DNA of 64,000 bases from DASVAL01 sp035649575 (GTDB lineage: Bacteria; Planctomycetota; UBA1135; UBA2386): positions 1 to 64,000 of the forward strand of contig DASRJH010000031.1 in the NCBI GenBank assembly GCA_035649575.1, read 5' to 3'. The notes under the pieces are model-generated. The model searched no databases and had not been told where the DNA came from. It saw nothing but the letters and a program-made list of their open reading frames with translations. Position 1 is the first letter of the stretch. Each line of letters begins with the position of its first letter. Below, piece after piece: positions 55,706-64,000 of the stretch. The translations under genes were made by a program, and so were the position numbers.

Positions 55706-55913
55706 TGGAGGCACGCTACCCCACCTGCCGTGGTTCCAGGAACAGATGCGAGGCGTGGGCCATCCCCGCAGTACACGGTGTGGGACAGGCCCGGCCGACT
55801 TGTTACACGACGCCGGGGACCAAGGCCCCCTCGCGTGGAGGCGAACACCAGGCCACAGCCGATACGTTTGTCCCCCGTCCATCGCGACCGGCCAACCGCA
55901 TCCCGACCACGTC

Positions 55914-57494
55914 ATGCGCACCCAAACCCTGCTCGCCGCATCTTTCGCCCTTGCGGTCGGGGTCGCCCAATCACCCGCGCCCCAATCCCCGGCACCCCAG
56001 TCCCCGTCTCAATCACCGGCAACCCAGCCGACGTTCAACGAGCACATCGCCCCCCTCGTATGGAAGTCCTGCGCGGGCTGTCACCGGCCCGGTGAGGTCG
56101 CGCCGTTCTCGCTGCTGACCTACGCCGACGTCAAGAAGCGCGGCCGCAACGTGCTGACCGTCGTCGAGGACCGCTACATGCCCCCGTGGCACCCGGCCCC
56201 CGGCTACGGTTCGTTCCGCGACGATCCGCGTCTGTCCGACGAGCAGATCGGCACGCTGCGGGCCTGGGTCAAGGCCGGCATGCCCGAAGGTCCCCCCGAA
56301 AAGCTCGGCAAGCCACCCGCGTTCACCACGGGCTGGCAGCTCGGCGAACCCGATCTCGTCGTCAAGACGCTCGGCGCCTTCGAAGTGCCCGCGAGTGGGC
56401 GCGACATCTACCGCAACTTCGCGATCCCGCTCGGCCTGCCCGAGGACAAGTACGTGACCGCCATCGAAGTTCGCCCCTCGGCGCGTTCGGTGCTGCATCA
56501 CGTGCTGATCTTCCTCGACGAACAACGCGAGGCCCAGGAGCTCGACGGCAAGGATGGCCGCGCCGGCTTCTCGGGCATGCGGTTGCAGCGATCCACCATG
56601 ATCGGCGGCTGGGCCGTCGGTGGCATGCCGAGCCATCTGCCCGAGGGCCTCGCGATCAAGATCCCGAAGGGCAGCGACCTCGTGCTGCAGAGCCACCTGC
56701 ATCCGTCGGGCAAGAAGGAGCAAGAGGCCACCGTGCTCGGCCTGCACTTCGCGGACGAGCCGCCGAAGCGCACGCTCGTCAGCATCCAGCTGCCACCGTT
56801 CTTCGGCTTCACGCAGGGACTCGACATTCCTCCCGGCGAAGCCGACTACCGGCTGCGCGACACCTTCACGCTGCCCTGCGACGTCGACGCCGTGAGCATC
56901 GGCGGCCACGCGCACATGGTGTGCAAGTCGCTGCAGATGATGGCAGAGCTGCCCGACGGCAAGACGACGCCGCTGCTCAAGATCGACCGCTGGGACTTCG
57001 ACTGGCAGAACCGCTACACGTTCTCTTCGCTCGTTCGGTTGCCCAAGGACGCGCTGCTGCGCTCCGAGCTCGTCTACGACAACAGCAAGAACAACGAGAA
57101 CAACCCCAACAAGCCGCCGAAGCGAGTGCGCTGGGGCCGCGAGACGACCGACGAGATGGGCAGCATCACGCTGCTCGTCGTGCCCGCCGACGAGAAGGAT
57201 CTCGAGGTCCTGCGCAGGGCCATCGCCAAGAAGAACACGGAGAAGATTCCGGGTCTCAAGCAGGAGCAGATCGATGCCCAGTTCCAGAAATTCGACAAGA
57301 ACCGCGACGGCAAGTTGACGAAGGACGAAGTGCCGCGGCTGGGTTTGTTCTTCGATCGGCTCGACAAGGACGGCGACGGGGCATTGTCGAAGGAGGAAGC
57401 CAGCGCGATCGGCGAGTTGCTGGGCGGGATCGGCGGCCTTGGTGGCCAACCCGGCGGCGGTACTGGCGGCGGCAACGGGAACGGCGGCAAGTGA
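55914..57494 (+). CDS. Secreted Cu-monooxygenase-like cytochrome protein with EF-hands
   Basis: 526 aa with a signal peptide (~1-18). Residues ~50-55 carry a c-type haem motif (CAGCH), followed by MPPWHPAPGYGSF. The central region (~165-380) contains VLHHVLIFLD and SHLHPSG, the His pairs of copper type II ascorbate-dependent monooxygenase-like domains. The C terminus carries two EF-hand loops (DKNRDGKLTKDE and DKDGDGALSKEE) and a Gly-rich tail. The architecture is common in planctomycetes; the substrate is unknown. Its stop overlaps the redoxin start. Confidence 0.85.
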   Translation: MRTQTLLAASFALAVGVAQSPAPQSPAPQSPSQSPATQPTFNEHIAPLVWKSCAGCHRPGEVAPFSLLTYADVKKRGRNVLTVVEDRYMPPWHPAPGYGSFRDDPRLSDEQIGTLRAWVKAGMPEGPPEKLGKPPAFTTGWQLGEPDLVVKTLGAFEVPASGRDIYRNFAIPLGLPEDKYVTAIEVRPSARSVLHHVLIFLDEQREAQELDGKDGRAGFSGMRLQRSTMIGGWAVGGMPSHLPEGLAIKIPKGSDLVLQSHLHPSGKKEQEATVLGLHFADEPPKRTLVSIQLPPFFGFTQGLDIPPGEADYRLRDTFTLPCDVDAVSIGGHAHMVCKSLQMMAELPDGKTTPLLKIDRWDFDWQNRYTFSSLVRLPKDALLRSELVYDNSKNNENNPNKPPKRVRWGRETTDEMGSITLLVVPADEKDLEVLRRAIAKKNTEKIPGLKQEQIDAQFQKFDKNRDGKLTKDEVPRLGLFFDRLDKDGDGALSKEEASAIGELLGGIGGLGGQPGGGTGGGNGNGGK

Positions 57495-58057
57495 ATCGGA
57501 CGGGCCTCGCCAGCACGGCGTGGCTCGCGTTGCTCACCGCGAGCTGCGCTACCGCGCGCGTGCAACTGCAGGACCTCGACGGGGTCGCGCACGAACCGCT
57601 CGCAGTCAGGAATGGCGCGGTGCACGTCCTGCTGTTCACGAGCCACGAGTGCCCGATCGCGAACAGCTACGCGCCGACGCTGCGCGAGCTGGCCTCGAGC
57701 TGGAGCGGGACCGCGGTGCGGCTCTTCGTGGTCCATGTCGACCCGGACCTGACGGTCGCGGCGGCGCGCTCGCATGCGCGCGACTACGAGCTGCCCGGTG
57801 CGATCCTGTTGGACCCACACCAGCAGCTCGCGCGTGCCGTCGGCGCCACGAAGACCCCCGAAGCCGTCGTGCTCACCCAATCGGCCCAGGTCTACCGCGG
57901 CCGCATCGACGATCAGTGGAGTTCCCTCGGCTCGCGTGCGCAGGCCGCAACCAGCCACGATCTGCGCGATGCCGTCGCAGCAGCTCTCGCGGGGCGGGCC
58001 GTGGCCGCAACGTCGACCCCTGTGGTCGGTTGCCTCATGCCCGAAGCGCGCGAGTGA
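57491..58057 (+). CDS. Redoxin-domain thiol-disulphide protein (lipoprotein)
   Basis: 188 aa. A signal peptide with a lipobox-like LLTASC (~15-20). The thioredoxin-like fold carries HECPIANSYAPTL, the cysteine motif of AhpC/TSA-redoxin proteins paired with such monooxygenase-like genes; a second candidate resolving Cys is near the C terminus (VVGCLMP). GTG 57491 overlaps the upstream stop (GTGA). Probably supplies reducing power to, or repairs, the partner protein in the periplasm. Confidence 0.8.
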   Translation: MNRTGLASTAWLALLTASCATARVQLQDLDGVAHEPLAVRNGAVHVLLFTSHECPIANSYAPTLRELASSWSGTAVRLFVVHVDPDLTVAAARSHARDYELPGAILLDPHQQLARAVGATKTPEAVVLTQSAQVYRGRIDDQWSSLGSRAQAATSHDLRDAVAAALAGRAVAATSTPVVGCLMPEARE

Positions 58058-58085
58058 ACGGATAGCCTCGGGTTGACCGGTTCGA

Positions 58086-58091
58086 TACCGT
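58086..58091 (+). promoter_or_regulatory. Putative -10 box (TACCGT), 8 nt before ATG 58100
   Basis: A TANNNT hexamer at leaderless spacing before the AbiEii partner gene. Confidence 0.3.
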
Positions 58092-58099
58092 GGTGCCGA

Positions 58100-58393
58100 A
58101 TGTCCGTTCTCAACCCAACACCGCCCGACCTGCTCGTCGATGCCGCAGGGCGCCCCTACTTCCTCTGGGACGTGGATATGACCCTCGTGCAGTTCGAGGC
58201 GCTGCTGCGCACGAGCGATCGGCTGACGAAGGCCTACCTGGTCGGCAAATTGATGCGGCAAGCGAAGCCCGACGACGTCTTCACTTTCGTCAGTGAAGCC
58301 GAGATCCGCGAACTGTGGCACGACGTGGTTCCCTACCTTGGCCGATCGCGTTCGCTCTGGGAATGGCTGCTCGAGGCTTGGGAGAAGCGGTAG
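58100..58393 (+). CDS. AbiEii partner, candidate antitoxin of unknown family
   Basis: 97 aa, soluble, with two probable helical parts (ALLRTSDRLTKAYLVGKLMRQ and LWEWLLEAWEKR). It is not a recognisable AbiEi (no winged-helix N terminus seen). It ends 2 bp before the AbiEii toxin gene, the position of the antitoxin in such modules, so it may be the antitoxin or a co-factor; the role is inferred from context only. Confidence 0.55.
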   Translation: MSVLNPTPPDLLVDAAGRPYFLWDVDMTLVQFEALLRTSDRLTKAYLVGKLMRQAKPDDVFTFVSEAEIRELWHDVVPYLGRSRSLWEWLLEAWEKR

Positions 58394-58395
58394 CG

Positions 58396-59052
58396 ATGTT
58401 GGGTCGACTCACCGACCTCCAGGCGAGGATCCTCGTCGCATTGGCACCCGTGCAGCCGCGTTGGACACTGACCGGCGGGGCCGCTCTCGCAGGCTTCCAT
58501 CTCCAGCATCGGACCACCCGAGATCTCGACTTGTTCTGGCACGGACTCGCCGTCTTCGGTCCCGAACCGGAGCAATGCATCGATCACCTGGAGCGAGAGG
58601 GCCTCACGGTGAACGTCCTGCAGCGAACGACAGGCTTCGTGCGCCTGCGCGCCGAACTCCATGGGGAAGCTGCCGTCGTCGACCTCGTAGCCGAACCGGT
58701 GCCCAACATCGAGCGACCCCAGCAGGTCACGGCGGGTGGTGCCATGATCCAGGTCGACAGCCTGTACGAAATCCTCGTCAACAAGCTCGGTACCCTGTTG
58801 CATCGCGCCGAGGTTCGCGACCTCGTCGACTTGCGCGCGCTGCTCGATCGCGGCGGCGACCTCGGCCGCGCCCTGCGCGACGCGAACAAGAAGGATAGCG
58901 GCTTCTCGCCAATCATGCTCGGCCACTTGCTGCATGGCTTCCCACTCGAGCGCCAGGCAAAGATCGCCGGGCTCGACGCCGCGACCACTGCCGCCTTGGA
59001 TCGGTTCCGCGTCGACCTGGCGGCGCGCATCGCGAAGGTGACCCAACCGTAG
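58396..59052 (+). CDS. AbiEii/AbiGii-family nucleotidyltransferase toxin
   Basis: 218 aa. The nucleotidyltransferase core reads WTLTGGAALAGFHLQHRTTRDLDLFW: Gly-Gly followed by Asp-x-Asp, the pol-beta-like metal ligands of the AbiEii family. The C-terminal helical region (VNKLGTLLHRAEVRDLVDLRAL) is typical. AbiEii enzymes modify RNA acceptor ends or bind GTP and cause bacteriostasis; they act as toxins in phage-defence and toxin-antitoxin pairs. ATG 58396 follows the partner stop by 2 bp. Confidence 0.85.
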   Translation: MLGRLTDLQARILVALAPVQPRWTLTGGAALAGFHLQHRTTRDLDLFWHGLAVFGPEPEQCIDHLEREGLTVNVLQRTTGFVRLRAELHGEAAVVDLVAEPVPNIERPQQVTAGGAMIQVDSLYEILVNKLGTLLHRAEVRDLVDLRALLDRGGDLGRALRDANKKDSGFSPIMLGHLLHGFPLERQAKIAGLDAATTAALDRFRVDLAARIAKVTQP

Positions 59053-59177
59053 TCGCAGCTCACCTCGGAGGCACGAGACGTCGCGGGCCTGACACGTGCT
59101 TGCCGTGCTCCGCTGGCCAGATCCCCTGACGGTTCTCGGTTGTTGGGCCCACACCCAGGCTGCAAACTGCACGGCCC

Positions 59178-60110
59178 GTGCAGCAACGTCCTCTCGGCAC
59201 CACTGGTCTCCGGGTCTCCGCGCTCGGGCTCGGCGCCGCCAGTCTCGGCGGCGTCTACGGCGATGTCGACGAATCCGAGGCGATCCGCACCGTGCACCGC
59301 GCGTTCGAGCTCGGCGTCACGCTGTTCGACGCCTCGCCCTACTACGGCAGCACGCGCGGCGAGACGGTGCTCGGCAAGGCGCTGCGATCCCTGCCGCGCG
59401 AGCGCTGCTTCCTGTCGACGAAGGCGGGTCGCTACGGCGTCGACGACTTCGACTTCTCGCCAGCCCGCCTGCGTACGAGCCTCGACGAGAGCCTGAAGCG
59501 ACTCGGCACGGATCACGTCGATCTGTTCCTGCTGCACGACGTCGAGTTCAGCGATCTCGACCGCACGCTGACGGAGGGACTGCCCGTGCTCGAGTCGATG
59601 AAGACGAGAGGCCTGGTGCGCTGCATCGGCTACAGCGGGTTGCCGCTCGCGATCTTCCGCCGCGGCCTCGCGCTGCCGGTGCCGTTCGACGTCGTACTGA
59701 GCTACAGCCACGCCACGCTGTTCGACACGACGCTGACGCAGCTCGTGCCATCGCTCGCGGCGCGTGGCATCGGCCTGATCAATGCGTCTCCGGGCGCGCT
59801 CGGTCTGTTGTCGAGCCATGGCCCGCAGCAGTGGCACCCGGCATCACCGGCGATCCGCGCCGCGTGCAAGCGCGCGGCGGACTGGTGCAAGGCACGAGGC
59901 ATCGAGATCGCAGAGCTCGCGCTGTCCTTCTCGTGTTCGTTGCCGGGACCCGCGGCCACGCTCTGTGGCACGGCCGATCCAGGCGAGCTCGAACGCAACG
60001 TGCGCGCGGCGAGCACGCCGCCCGATCCCGAGTTGACCGCGGCCGTGCGCTCGATGCTCGCGAGCATCCGCGACCAGACGTGGATCCAAGGCCGCCCCGA
60101 GAACCAGTGA
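59178..60110 (+). CDS. Aldo/keto reductase, probable L-fucose/L-galactose dehydrogenase
   Basis: 310 aa. The AKR tetrad is visible: Asp 51 and Tyr 56 in FDASPYYGS, Lys 82 in FLSTKAGRYG and His in FLLHDVE. The sequence type (LGAASLGGVYGDVDESEAI) resembles D-threo-aldose 1-dehydrogenases that oxidise L-fucose. GTG 59178 start. It opens the fucose-type operon; the next gene starts 13 bp later. Confidence 0.85.
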   Translation: MQQRPLGTTGLRVSALGLGAASLGGVYGDVDESEAIRTVHRAFELGVTLFDASPYYGSTRGETVLGKALRSLPRERCFLSTKAGRYGVDDFDFSPARLRTSLDESLKRLGTDHVDLFLLHDVEFSDLDRTLTEGLPVLESMKTRGLVRCIGYSGLPLAIFRRGLALPVPFDVVLSYSHATLFDTTLTQLVPSLAARGIGLINASPGALGLLSSHGPQQWHPASPAIRAACKRAADWCKARGIEIAELALSFSCSLPGPAATLCGTADPGELERNVRAASTPPDPELTAAVRSMLASIRDQTWIQGRPENQ

Positions 60111-60123
60111 GAGAGCCCCACCG

Positions 60124-60909
60124 ATGACCACGACCCCCGACCCGTTTCGCCTCGAAGGCAAGGTCGCCGCCATCACGGGCGCCGGCTCCGGCATCGGGGC
60201 CGCGATCGCGGAGCTCTTCGGCGCGCGCGGTGCCTCCGTCGCGCTGCTCGAGCTCGACGCGAGCAGCGGCGCAGCCAAGGCCGAGCAGCTGCGCAGCAAG
60301 GGCATCGAGGCGGAGTTCGTGCCGTGCGACGTGACGCAGGACACGCTGGTCGGCGCCGCGATCACGCGCGTCGTCGAGCGCTTCGAGGCACTCGACATCC
60401 TCGTCAACAACGCGGGCATCGGCCACGTCGGTTCGCTCGCGAACACGACCGAACAGGACTTCGACCGCCTCTACGCCGTCAACGTGAAGGGCGTGTTCCT
60501 GTGCAGCAAACACGCGCTGCCGCACCTGATCTCTGCGCGCGGCGTCGTCTGCAACCTCGCCTCGATCGCGAGCCTGATCGGCATCGCGGATCGCTTCGCC
60601 TACTCGATGACGAAGGGCGCGGTGCTCACGATGACGAAATCCATCGCGCTCGACTACATGGCCCAGGGCGTGCGCTGCAACTGCATCTGCCCCGCGCGCA
60701 TCCACACGCCGTTCGTCGACGGCTACCTGAAAAAGAACTACCCGGGTCAGGAGCAGCAGATGTTCAGCAAGCTCGCCGCTTACCAGCCGATGGGCCGCAT
60801 GGGCACGCCGCAGGAAGTCGCCGAGATGGCGCTGTTCCTGTGCAGCGACGCGAGCCGGTTCGTCACGGGACAGGCCTTCCCGCTGGACGGCGGCAAACTC
60901 ACCGGGTGA
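60124..60909 (+). CDS. Short-chain dehydrogenase, probable 2-keto-3-deoxy-L-fuconate dehydrogenase
   Basis: 261 aa. Classical SDR: TGAGSGIGAAIA (NAD site), NNAGIGHVG, catalytic Ser near NLASIASLIG, YSMTKGA (YxxxK), and the C-terminal QAFPLDGGKLTG. In the oxidative L-fucose pathway it oxidises 2-keto-3-deoxy-L-fuconate to the 2,4-diketo acid. Assignment by operon context. Confidence 0.85.
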   Translation: MTTTPDPFRLEGKVAAITGAGSGIGAAIAELFGARGASVALLELDASSGAAKAEQLRSKGIEAEFVPCDVTQDTLVGAAITRVVERFEALDILVNNAGIGHVGSLANTTEQDFDRLYAVNVKGVFLCSKHALPHLISARGVVCNLASIASLIGIADRFAYSMTKGAVLTMTKSIALDYMAQGVRCNCICPARIHTPFVDGYLKKNYPGQEQQMFSKLAAYQPMGRMGTPQEVAEMALFLCSDASRFVTGQAFPLDGGKLTG

Positions 60910-60912
60910 GGT

Positions 60913-61803
60913 ATGCAGATGCACCTGCTCCGCTACGGAAAAGCCGGCCAGGAACGTCCCGCCGTGCAGCTGCGCACCGGGCAGCGCCTCGACGTATCCT
61001 CGTTCGGCGGCGACTTCGGCCCCGCGTTCTTCGCCGAGGACGGCCAGGTACGCCTGCACGCGTTCGTGCAGCGCCACGGCAGCGCCCTGCCGGCTGTGCC
61101 GGCCGGCGCGCGGCTCGGTCCGTGCGTCGCGCGCCCGCACAAGCTGTTCTGTATCGGTCTCAACTACCGCGACCACGCGCGCGAGACCAAAGCACAGCTG
61201 CCGGCCGAGCCCGTCGTGTTCGCGAAGGCGACGTCGGCGATCTGCGGTCCCGACGACGATCTCGTGCTGCCGCGTGGCTCGCTGAAGACCGACTGGGAGG
61301 TGGAGCTGCTGGTCGTGATCGGCAAGACGGCGCGCTACGTCGACGCCGCCGACGCGATGGACCACGTCGCGGGCTACGCGCTGCACAACGACTACAGCGA
61401 ACGCCACTGGCAGCTCGAACGCGGCGGCCAGTGGGTCAAGGGCAAGAGCTTCGACACGTTCGCGCCGATCGGCCCCTGTTTCGTGCCGAAGGCCCTCGTG
61501 CGCGACCCGCAGGACCTGCCGCTGTGGCTCGAGGTGAACGGACGCCGGCGCCAGGACTCGAACACGCGCGAGATGGTGTTCGGCGTCGCCGAGCTGGTCG
61601 CCTACCTGAGCCAATGCCTCACGCTCGAACCCGGTGACTGCATCACGACCGGTACCCCGGCCGGCGTCGGTCTCGGCTGCAACCCACCCGAGTATCTGAA
61701 GGCCGGCGACGTCGTCACGCTCGGCATCGGCGAGCCGGCCGGTTTCGGCACGCAGCGGCAACGCGTCGTGCCATTCGAGTCGCCCAGAGGAATCGACCGG
61801 TGA
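60913..61803 (+). CDS. FAH-family hydrolase, probable 2,4-diketo-3-deoxy-L-fuconate hydrolase
   Basis: 296 aa. The fumarylacetoacetate-hydrolase fold with KLFCIGLNYRDHARE, metal ligands in DWEVELLVVIG (Glu-x-Glu) and ALHNDYSERHW (Asp), and the C-terminal CITTGTPAGVGLG. In the fucose pathway it cleaves the diketo acid to pyruvate and L-lactate. It starts 3 bp after the SDR stop. Its stop overlaps the mutarotase GTG. Confidence 0.88.
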   Translation: MQMHLLRYGKAGQERPAVQLRTGQRLDVSSFGGDFGPAFFAEDGQVRLHAFVQRHGSALPAVPAGARLGPCVARPHKLFCIGLNYRDHARETKAQLPAEPVVFAKATSAICGPDDDLVLPRGSLKTDWEVELLVVIGKTARYVDAADAMDHVAGYALHNDYSERHWQLERGGQWVKGKSFDTFAPIGPCFVPKALVRDPQDLPLWLEVNGRRRQDSNTREMVFGVAELVAYLSQCLTLEPGDCITTGTPAGVGLGCNPPEYLKAGDVVTLGIGEPAGFGTQRQRVVPFESPRGIDR

Positions 61804-62129
61804 AACGCCACGGCTTCCGGCTCGGGCTGAAGCCCGAGTGTCTCGCGGAATACAAGCGCTACCACGTGCGGATCTGGCCCGAGATCCAGGACGCGATCGC
61901 GGCTGCCGGCATCCGCAACTACTCGATCTTCCACTTCCACGGCGAGCTGTTCGGCTACTACGAGTATGTCGGGCCGCCGGCCGAGTACGAAGCGCGCATG
62001 CGGGCTCTCGCCGACGCGCCGCGCATGCGCGAATGGTGGGACATCATGGAAGCGATGCAGGTACCTCACCCCAGGCGCAAGCCCGGCACCTGGTGGGCCG
62101 AGATGGACGAAGTCTTCCACGTCGATTGA
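61800..62129 (+). CDS. L-rhamnose/L-fucose-type mutarotase (RhaM family)
   Basis: 109 aa. RhaM-fold signatures: YKRYHVRIWPEIQ, NYSIFHFHGELFGYYEYVG and the closing MDEVFHVD. It interconverts the sugar anomers feeding the dehydrogenase. GTG 61800 overlaps the FAH stop (GTGA). Whether it prefers rhamnose or fucose is not decidable here. Confidence 0.9.
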   Translation: MKRHGFRLGLKPECLAEYKRYHVRIWPEIQDAIAAAGIRNYSIFHFHGELFGYYEYVGPPAEYEARMRALADAPRMREWWDIMEAMQVPHPRRKPGTWWAEMDEVFHVD

Positions 62130-62139
62130 ACCGCACGCC

Positions 62140-63237
62140 ATGAAGATCACGCACGTCGACACCGTCCTGCTCTCCGTGCCGCTGCAGCAGCGCACGATCA
62201 CCGACAGCCAGAGCACCGTCACGCACGTCGAGTTCCTGCAGGTGATCCTGAAGACCGACGCGGACCTCACGGGCTACGGCATGAACTGGAGCTACACGCC
62301 CGGGCTGCGCACGGCGCAGGTCGCGGTGCAGGAGAACTACGCGCCGCTGCTGGTCGGCAAGGACCCGGCCTTCCGCAAGCAGATCGTCAGGGAGTGCTTC
62401 TTCAGCAACCACTTCATCGGCCGCGTCGGCAGCACGCGCGTGGCGCTCGCGGCGGTCGAGTTCGCGCTCTGGGACCTCGCGTGCAAGCAGGCGAACCTGC
62501 CGCTGTGGCGTTACCTCGGCGCCTGCCGCGACAGGGTCAAGGCCTACAGCACCGATGGCGGCTGGCTCTCGTGGAGCCAGGACGAACTCGTGCGCGATGC
62601 CCTGAAACTGGTCGAACGCGGCTTCGACGCGGTCAAGATCAAGCTCGGACGCGCCGATCCGCGCGAAGACCTGCGAAGAGTCGCCGCGGTGCGCAAGGCC
62701 GTCGGCGACGGCATCGACATCATGACCGACGTCAACTGCGCATGGACGCTCGCGACGAGCAAGCAGTATGGGAGCCGGCTCGCGGACCACGACGTGAAGT
62801 GGCTGGAAGAGCCGATGAAGCCCGAGGACGTCGCGATGCACAGCGAGCTCGCGCATGCGATCACGACGCCGATTGCCGTCGGCGAGACGATCTTCACGCG
62901 CGAGGCGTTCCGCGATTACATCGCAGCAGGCGCCGTGCATTACGTGCAGGCCGACGCGACGAAGCTGCTCGGCATCGACGAGTGGCTCGAGGTCGCTGCG
63001 CTCGCGGCGAGCTACAACCTGCCCGTCGTGCCGCACACGAACGTGCAGCACAAGCTGCACGTGCAGCTCGCAGCCGCGACGCCGAACTGTGTGCTGGTCG
63101 AGAACTGCTACGAGTCGCTCAACGACATGTGGGAGGAGCCGATCTACGTGACGAAGGGCTTCTACAACCTGCCCGAAGCGCCCGGCACCGGCCTGCGCAT
63201 CCGCGACAAGGTCGTCGCTGCGCACCGCATCGGTTAG
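62140..63237 (+). CDS. Enolase-superfamily sugar-acid dehydratase, probable L-fuconate dehydratase
   Basis: 365 aa. The mandelate-racemase subgroup layout: an N-terminal capping domain, then the barrel with Lys166-x-Lys168 (AVKIKLGR) as base, metal ligands Asp (TDVN), Glu (LEEPM) and Glu (VGETIF), and the later His/Asp region (QADATKLLG, VVPHTNVQH). It dehydrates the aldonate to the 2-keto-3-deoxy acid. It is shorter than the ~440-residue Xanthomonas fuconate dehydratase, so a related acid (rhamnonate, galactonate) is possible. Confidence 0.85.
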   Translation: MKITHVDTVLLSVPLQQRTITDSQSTVTHVEFLQVILKTDADLTGYGMNWSYTPGLRTAQVAVQENYAPLLVGKDPAFRKQIVRECFFSNHFIGRVGSTRVALAAVEFALWDLACKQANLPLWRYLGACRDRVKAYSTDGGWLSWSQDELVRDALKLVERGFDAVKIKLGRADPREDLRRVAAVRKAVGDGIDIMTDVNCAWTLATSKQYGSRLADHDVKWLEEPMKPEDVAMHSELAHAITTPIAVGETIFTREAFRDYIAAGAVHYVQADATKLLGIDEWLEVAALAASYNLPVVPHTNVQHKLHVQLAAATPNCVLVENCYESLNDMWEEPIYVTKGFYNLPEAPGTGLRIRDKVVAAHRIG

Positions 63238-63348
63238 TATGGTGCAGTTCACCGCGCCGAGTGAGTCTCAGGCTCCTCGTGGTTACTTCAGGCTGTTCGC
63301 GCTGTCGACTGCGGGGATCCCATCGACCGCGCTCTGGGTGAGGCTGGA

Positions 63349-64000
63349 ATGAGCACCAAGATCGGGTTGAACTGCGTCGCTCGAGGCGGGCTGCTCGGGA
63401 TGAGCCTTCTGACATGTTTGGTTTCCCAGCAGGAGCAGTGGCGGGTTTGGTCCTCCACGGACGCATACGGACTTCCGGAGCCTATTCGGGACGTCAACGG
63501 CGATGGAACGACAGACTGCATCGCGATCGTGGCGAAGAACCTGTTCTCCACGAGCACCACCAACATTGTCGTTCGCATTCACTCTGGATTGGACGGATCG
63601 ATGCTCATGGAGCAGCCCGTTTGGCAATCCAGCGAACGAGTGTTTGCCATCGGCGATGTGGACGGCGACAACATCTCCGAGTTCGCCATCCAAGTGCACT
63701 GGGGCGCCGCCGCGCCGAACTGGCTCAGCGTCTACTCACCGCTGCACGGCCAGCCCCTGTGGACCTGCACGGGATCCTTGACGACCGGCTATGGGTACTT
63801 CGGCAAGTACACGATCGGGCTGAACCTCGACAACGACACCAACCGGGAAATCGTCACGTCGACGAGTGAATACAACGACTCGCGCATCTTCGCCTACGAC
63901 CACGACGGAACGCTGCTCTACACCTTCAACCTGCAGCCCCCAGCCAGCGAATGGATGCGCGGCCTCGGCAGCGTCGGCGACATCGACGGCGACGGTGCCG
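63349..64000 (+). CDS. Secreted FG-GAP/VCBS-repeat protein, 3' end beyond the window
   Basis: The frame is open from ATG 63349 to the window end (217 complete codons). The first ~27 residues are a signal peptide (MSTKIGLNCVARGGLLGMSL). Repeated calcium-binding-like motifs IRDVNGDGTTD, IGDVDGDNISEF, LNLDNDTNREIV and VGDIDGDGA match FG-GAP/VCBS propeller repeats. A purine-rich stretch ending 1-2 bp before the ATG could serve as Shine-Dalgarno. Likely a surface or extracellular adhesin; the rest cannot be seen. Confidence 0.8.
   Translation, partial: MSTKIGLNCVARGGLLGMSLLTCLVSQQEQWRVWSSTDAYGLPEPIRDVNGDGTTDCIAIVAKNLFSTSTTNIVVRIHSGLDGSMLMEQPVWQSSERVFAIGDVDGDNISEFAIQVHWGAAAPNWLSVYSPLHGQPLWTCTGSLTTGYGYFGKYTIGLNLDNDTNREIVTSTSEYNDSRIFAYDHDGTLLYTFNLQPPASEWMRGLGSVGDIDGDGA

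Overview
The window is a high-GC, gene-dense bacterial chromosome segment that fits an uncultured-type planctomycete. The supporting signs are a prepilin-like protein with a FTLIELL leader, an ECF sigma factor fused to a membrane-spanning C-terminal extension, two GroELs flanking one GroES, NPCBM, VWA and prenyltransferase-repeat proteins, Cu-type monooxygenase and redoxin pairs, and secreted proteins sharing a C-terminal domain. No rRNA, tRNA or CRISPR array was seen. The taxonomic placement is inference from gene content, not from a marker gene.

Layout. 1-7.4 kb: the 3' part of a membrane spermidine-synthase-like gene, a pseudopilin with a duplicated 5' end, a sigma factor/transmembrane fusion, a GNAT enzyme and an RlmD-like rRNA methyltransferase. 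7.4-13.6 kb: a roughly 6.2-kb integrative island inserted at the 3' end of the methyltransferase gene. It is bounded by 72-bp direct repeats (28 bp identical) and carries a tyrosine recombinase, a beta-helix cargo gene of lower GC, an unknown gene, and a three-gene overlapping operon (Phd-like antitoxin, 49-aa HTH peptide, zinc-ribbon TIR/deoxyribosyltransferase-like effector). 13.6-29.2 kb: a trehalose- or glucosylglycerol-type synthase/phosphatase fusion, aldose epimerase, di-haem peroxidase, a serine-hydrolase-like protein lacking its catalytic lysine, secreted proteins and a VWA/NPCBM pair. 29.6-35.4 kb: a chaperone block, groEL-groES-groEL-dnaJ-grpE-fmdB. 35.4-46.8 kb: GNAT, histidine phosphatase, a two-domain KaiC-like ATPase, ACT protein, acetyl-CoA synthetase, leucyl aminopeptidase, a MoaD-MoaE fusion and a Kelch protein. 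46-51 kb: a minus-strand run of moaC, asd, alpha/beta hydrolase, a polytopic membrane protein and fructose bisphosphatase. 51-59 kb: an S41 protease, an SGNH-like secreted hydrolase, a deleted malic-enzyme pseudogene, a Cu-monooxygenase-like/redoxin pair and an AbiEii toxin pair. 59.2-63.2 kb: an operon for non-phosphorylative L-fucose (or similar deoxysugar) oxidation. The window ends inside an FG-GAP-type secreted protein.

The genes form compact units with ATGA, GTGA or TGATG overlaps (chaperones, moaC-asd, hydrolase-membrane protein, VWA-NPCBM, monooxygenase-redoxin, fucose operon), so translational coupling is common. Several monocistronic genes have a TANNNT box 6-8 nt before the start codon, which suggests leaderless transcripts. 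The most original material is the island and its overlapping antitoxin/HTH/effector operon.
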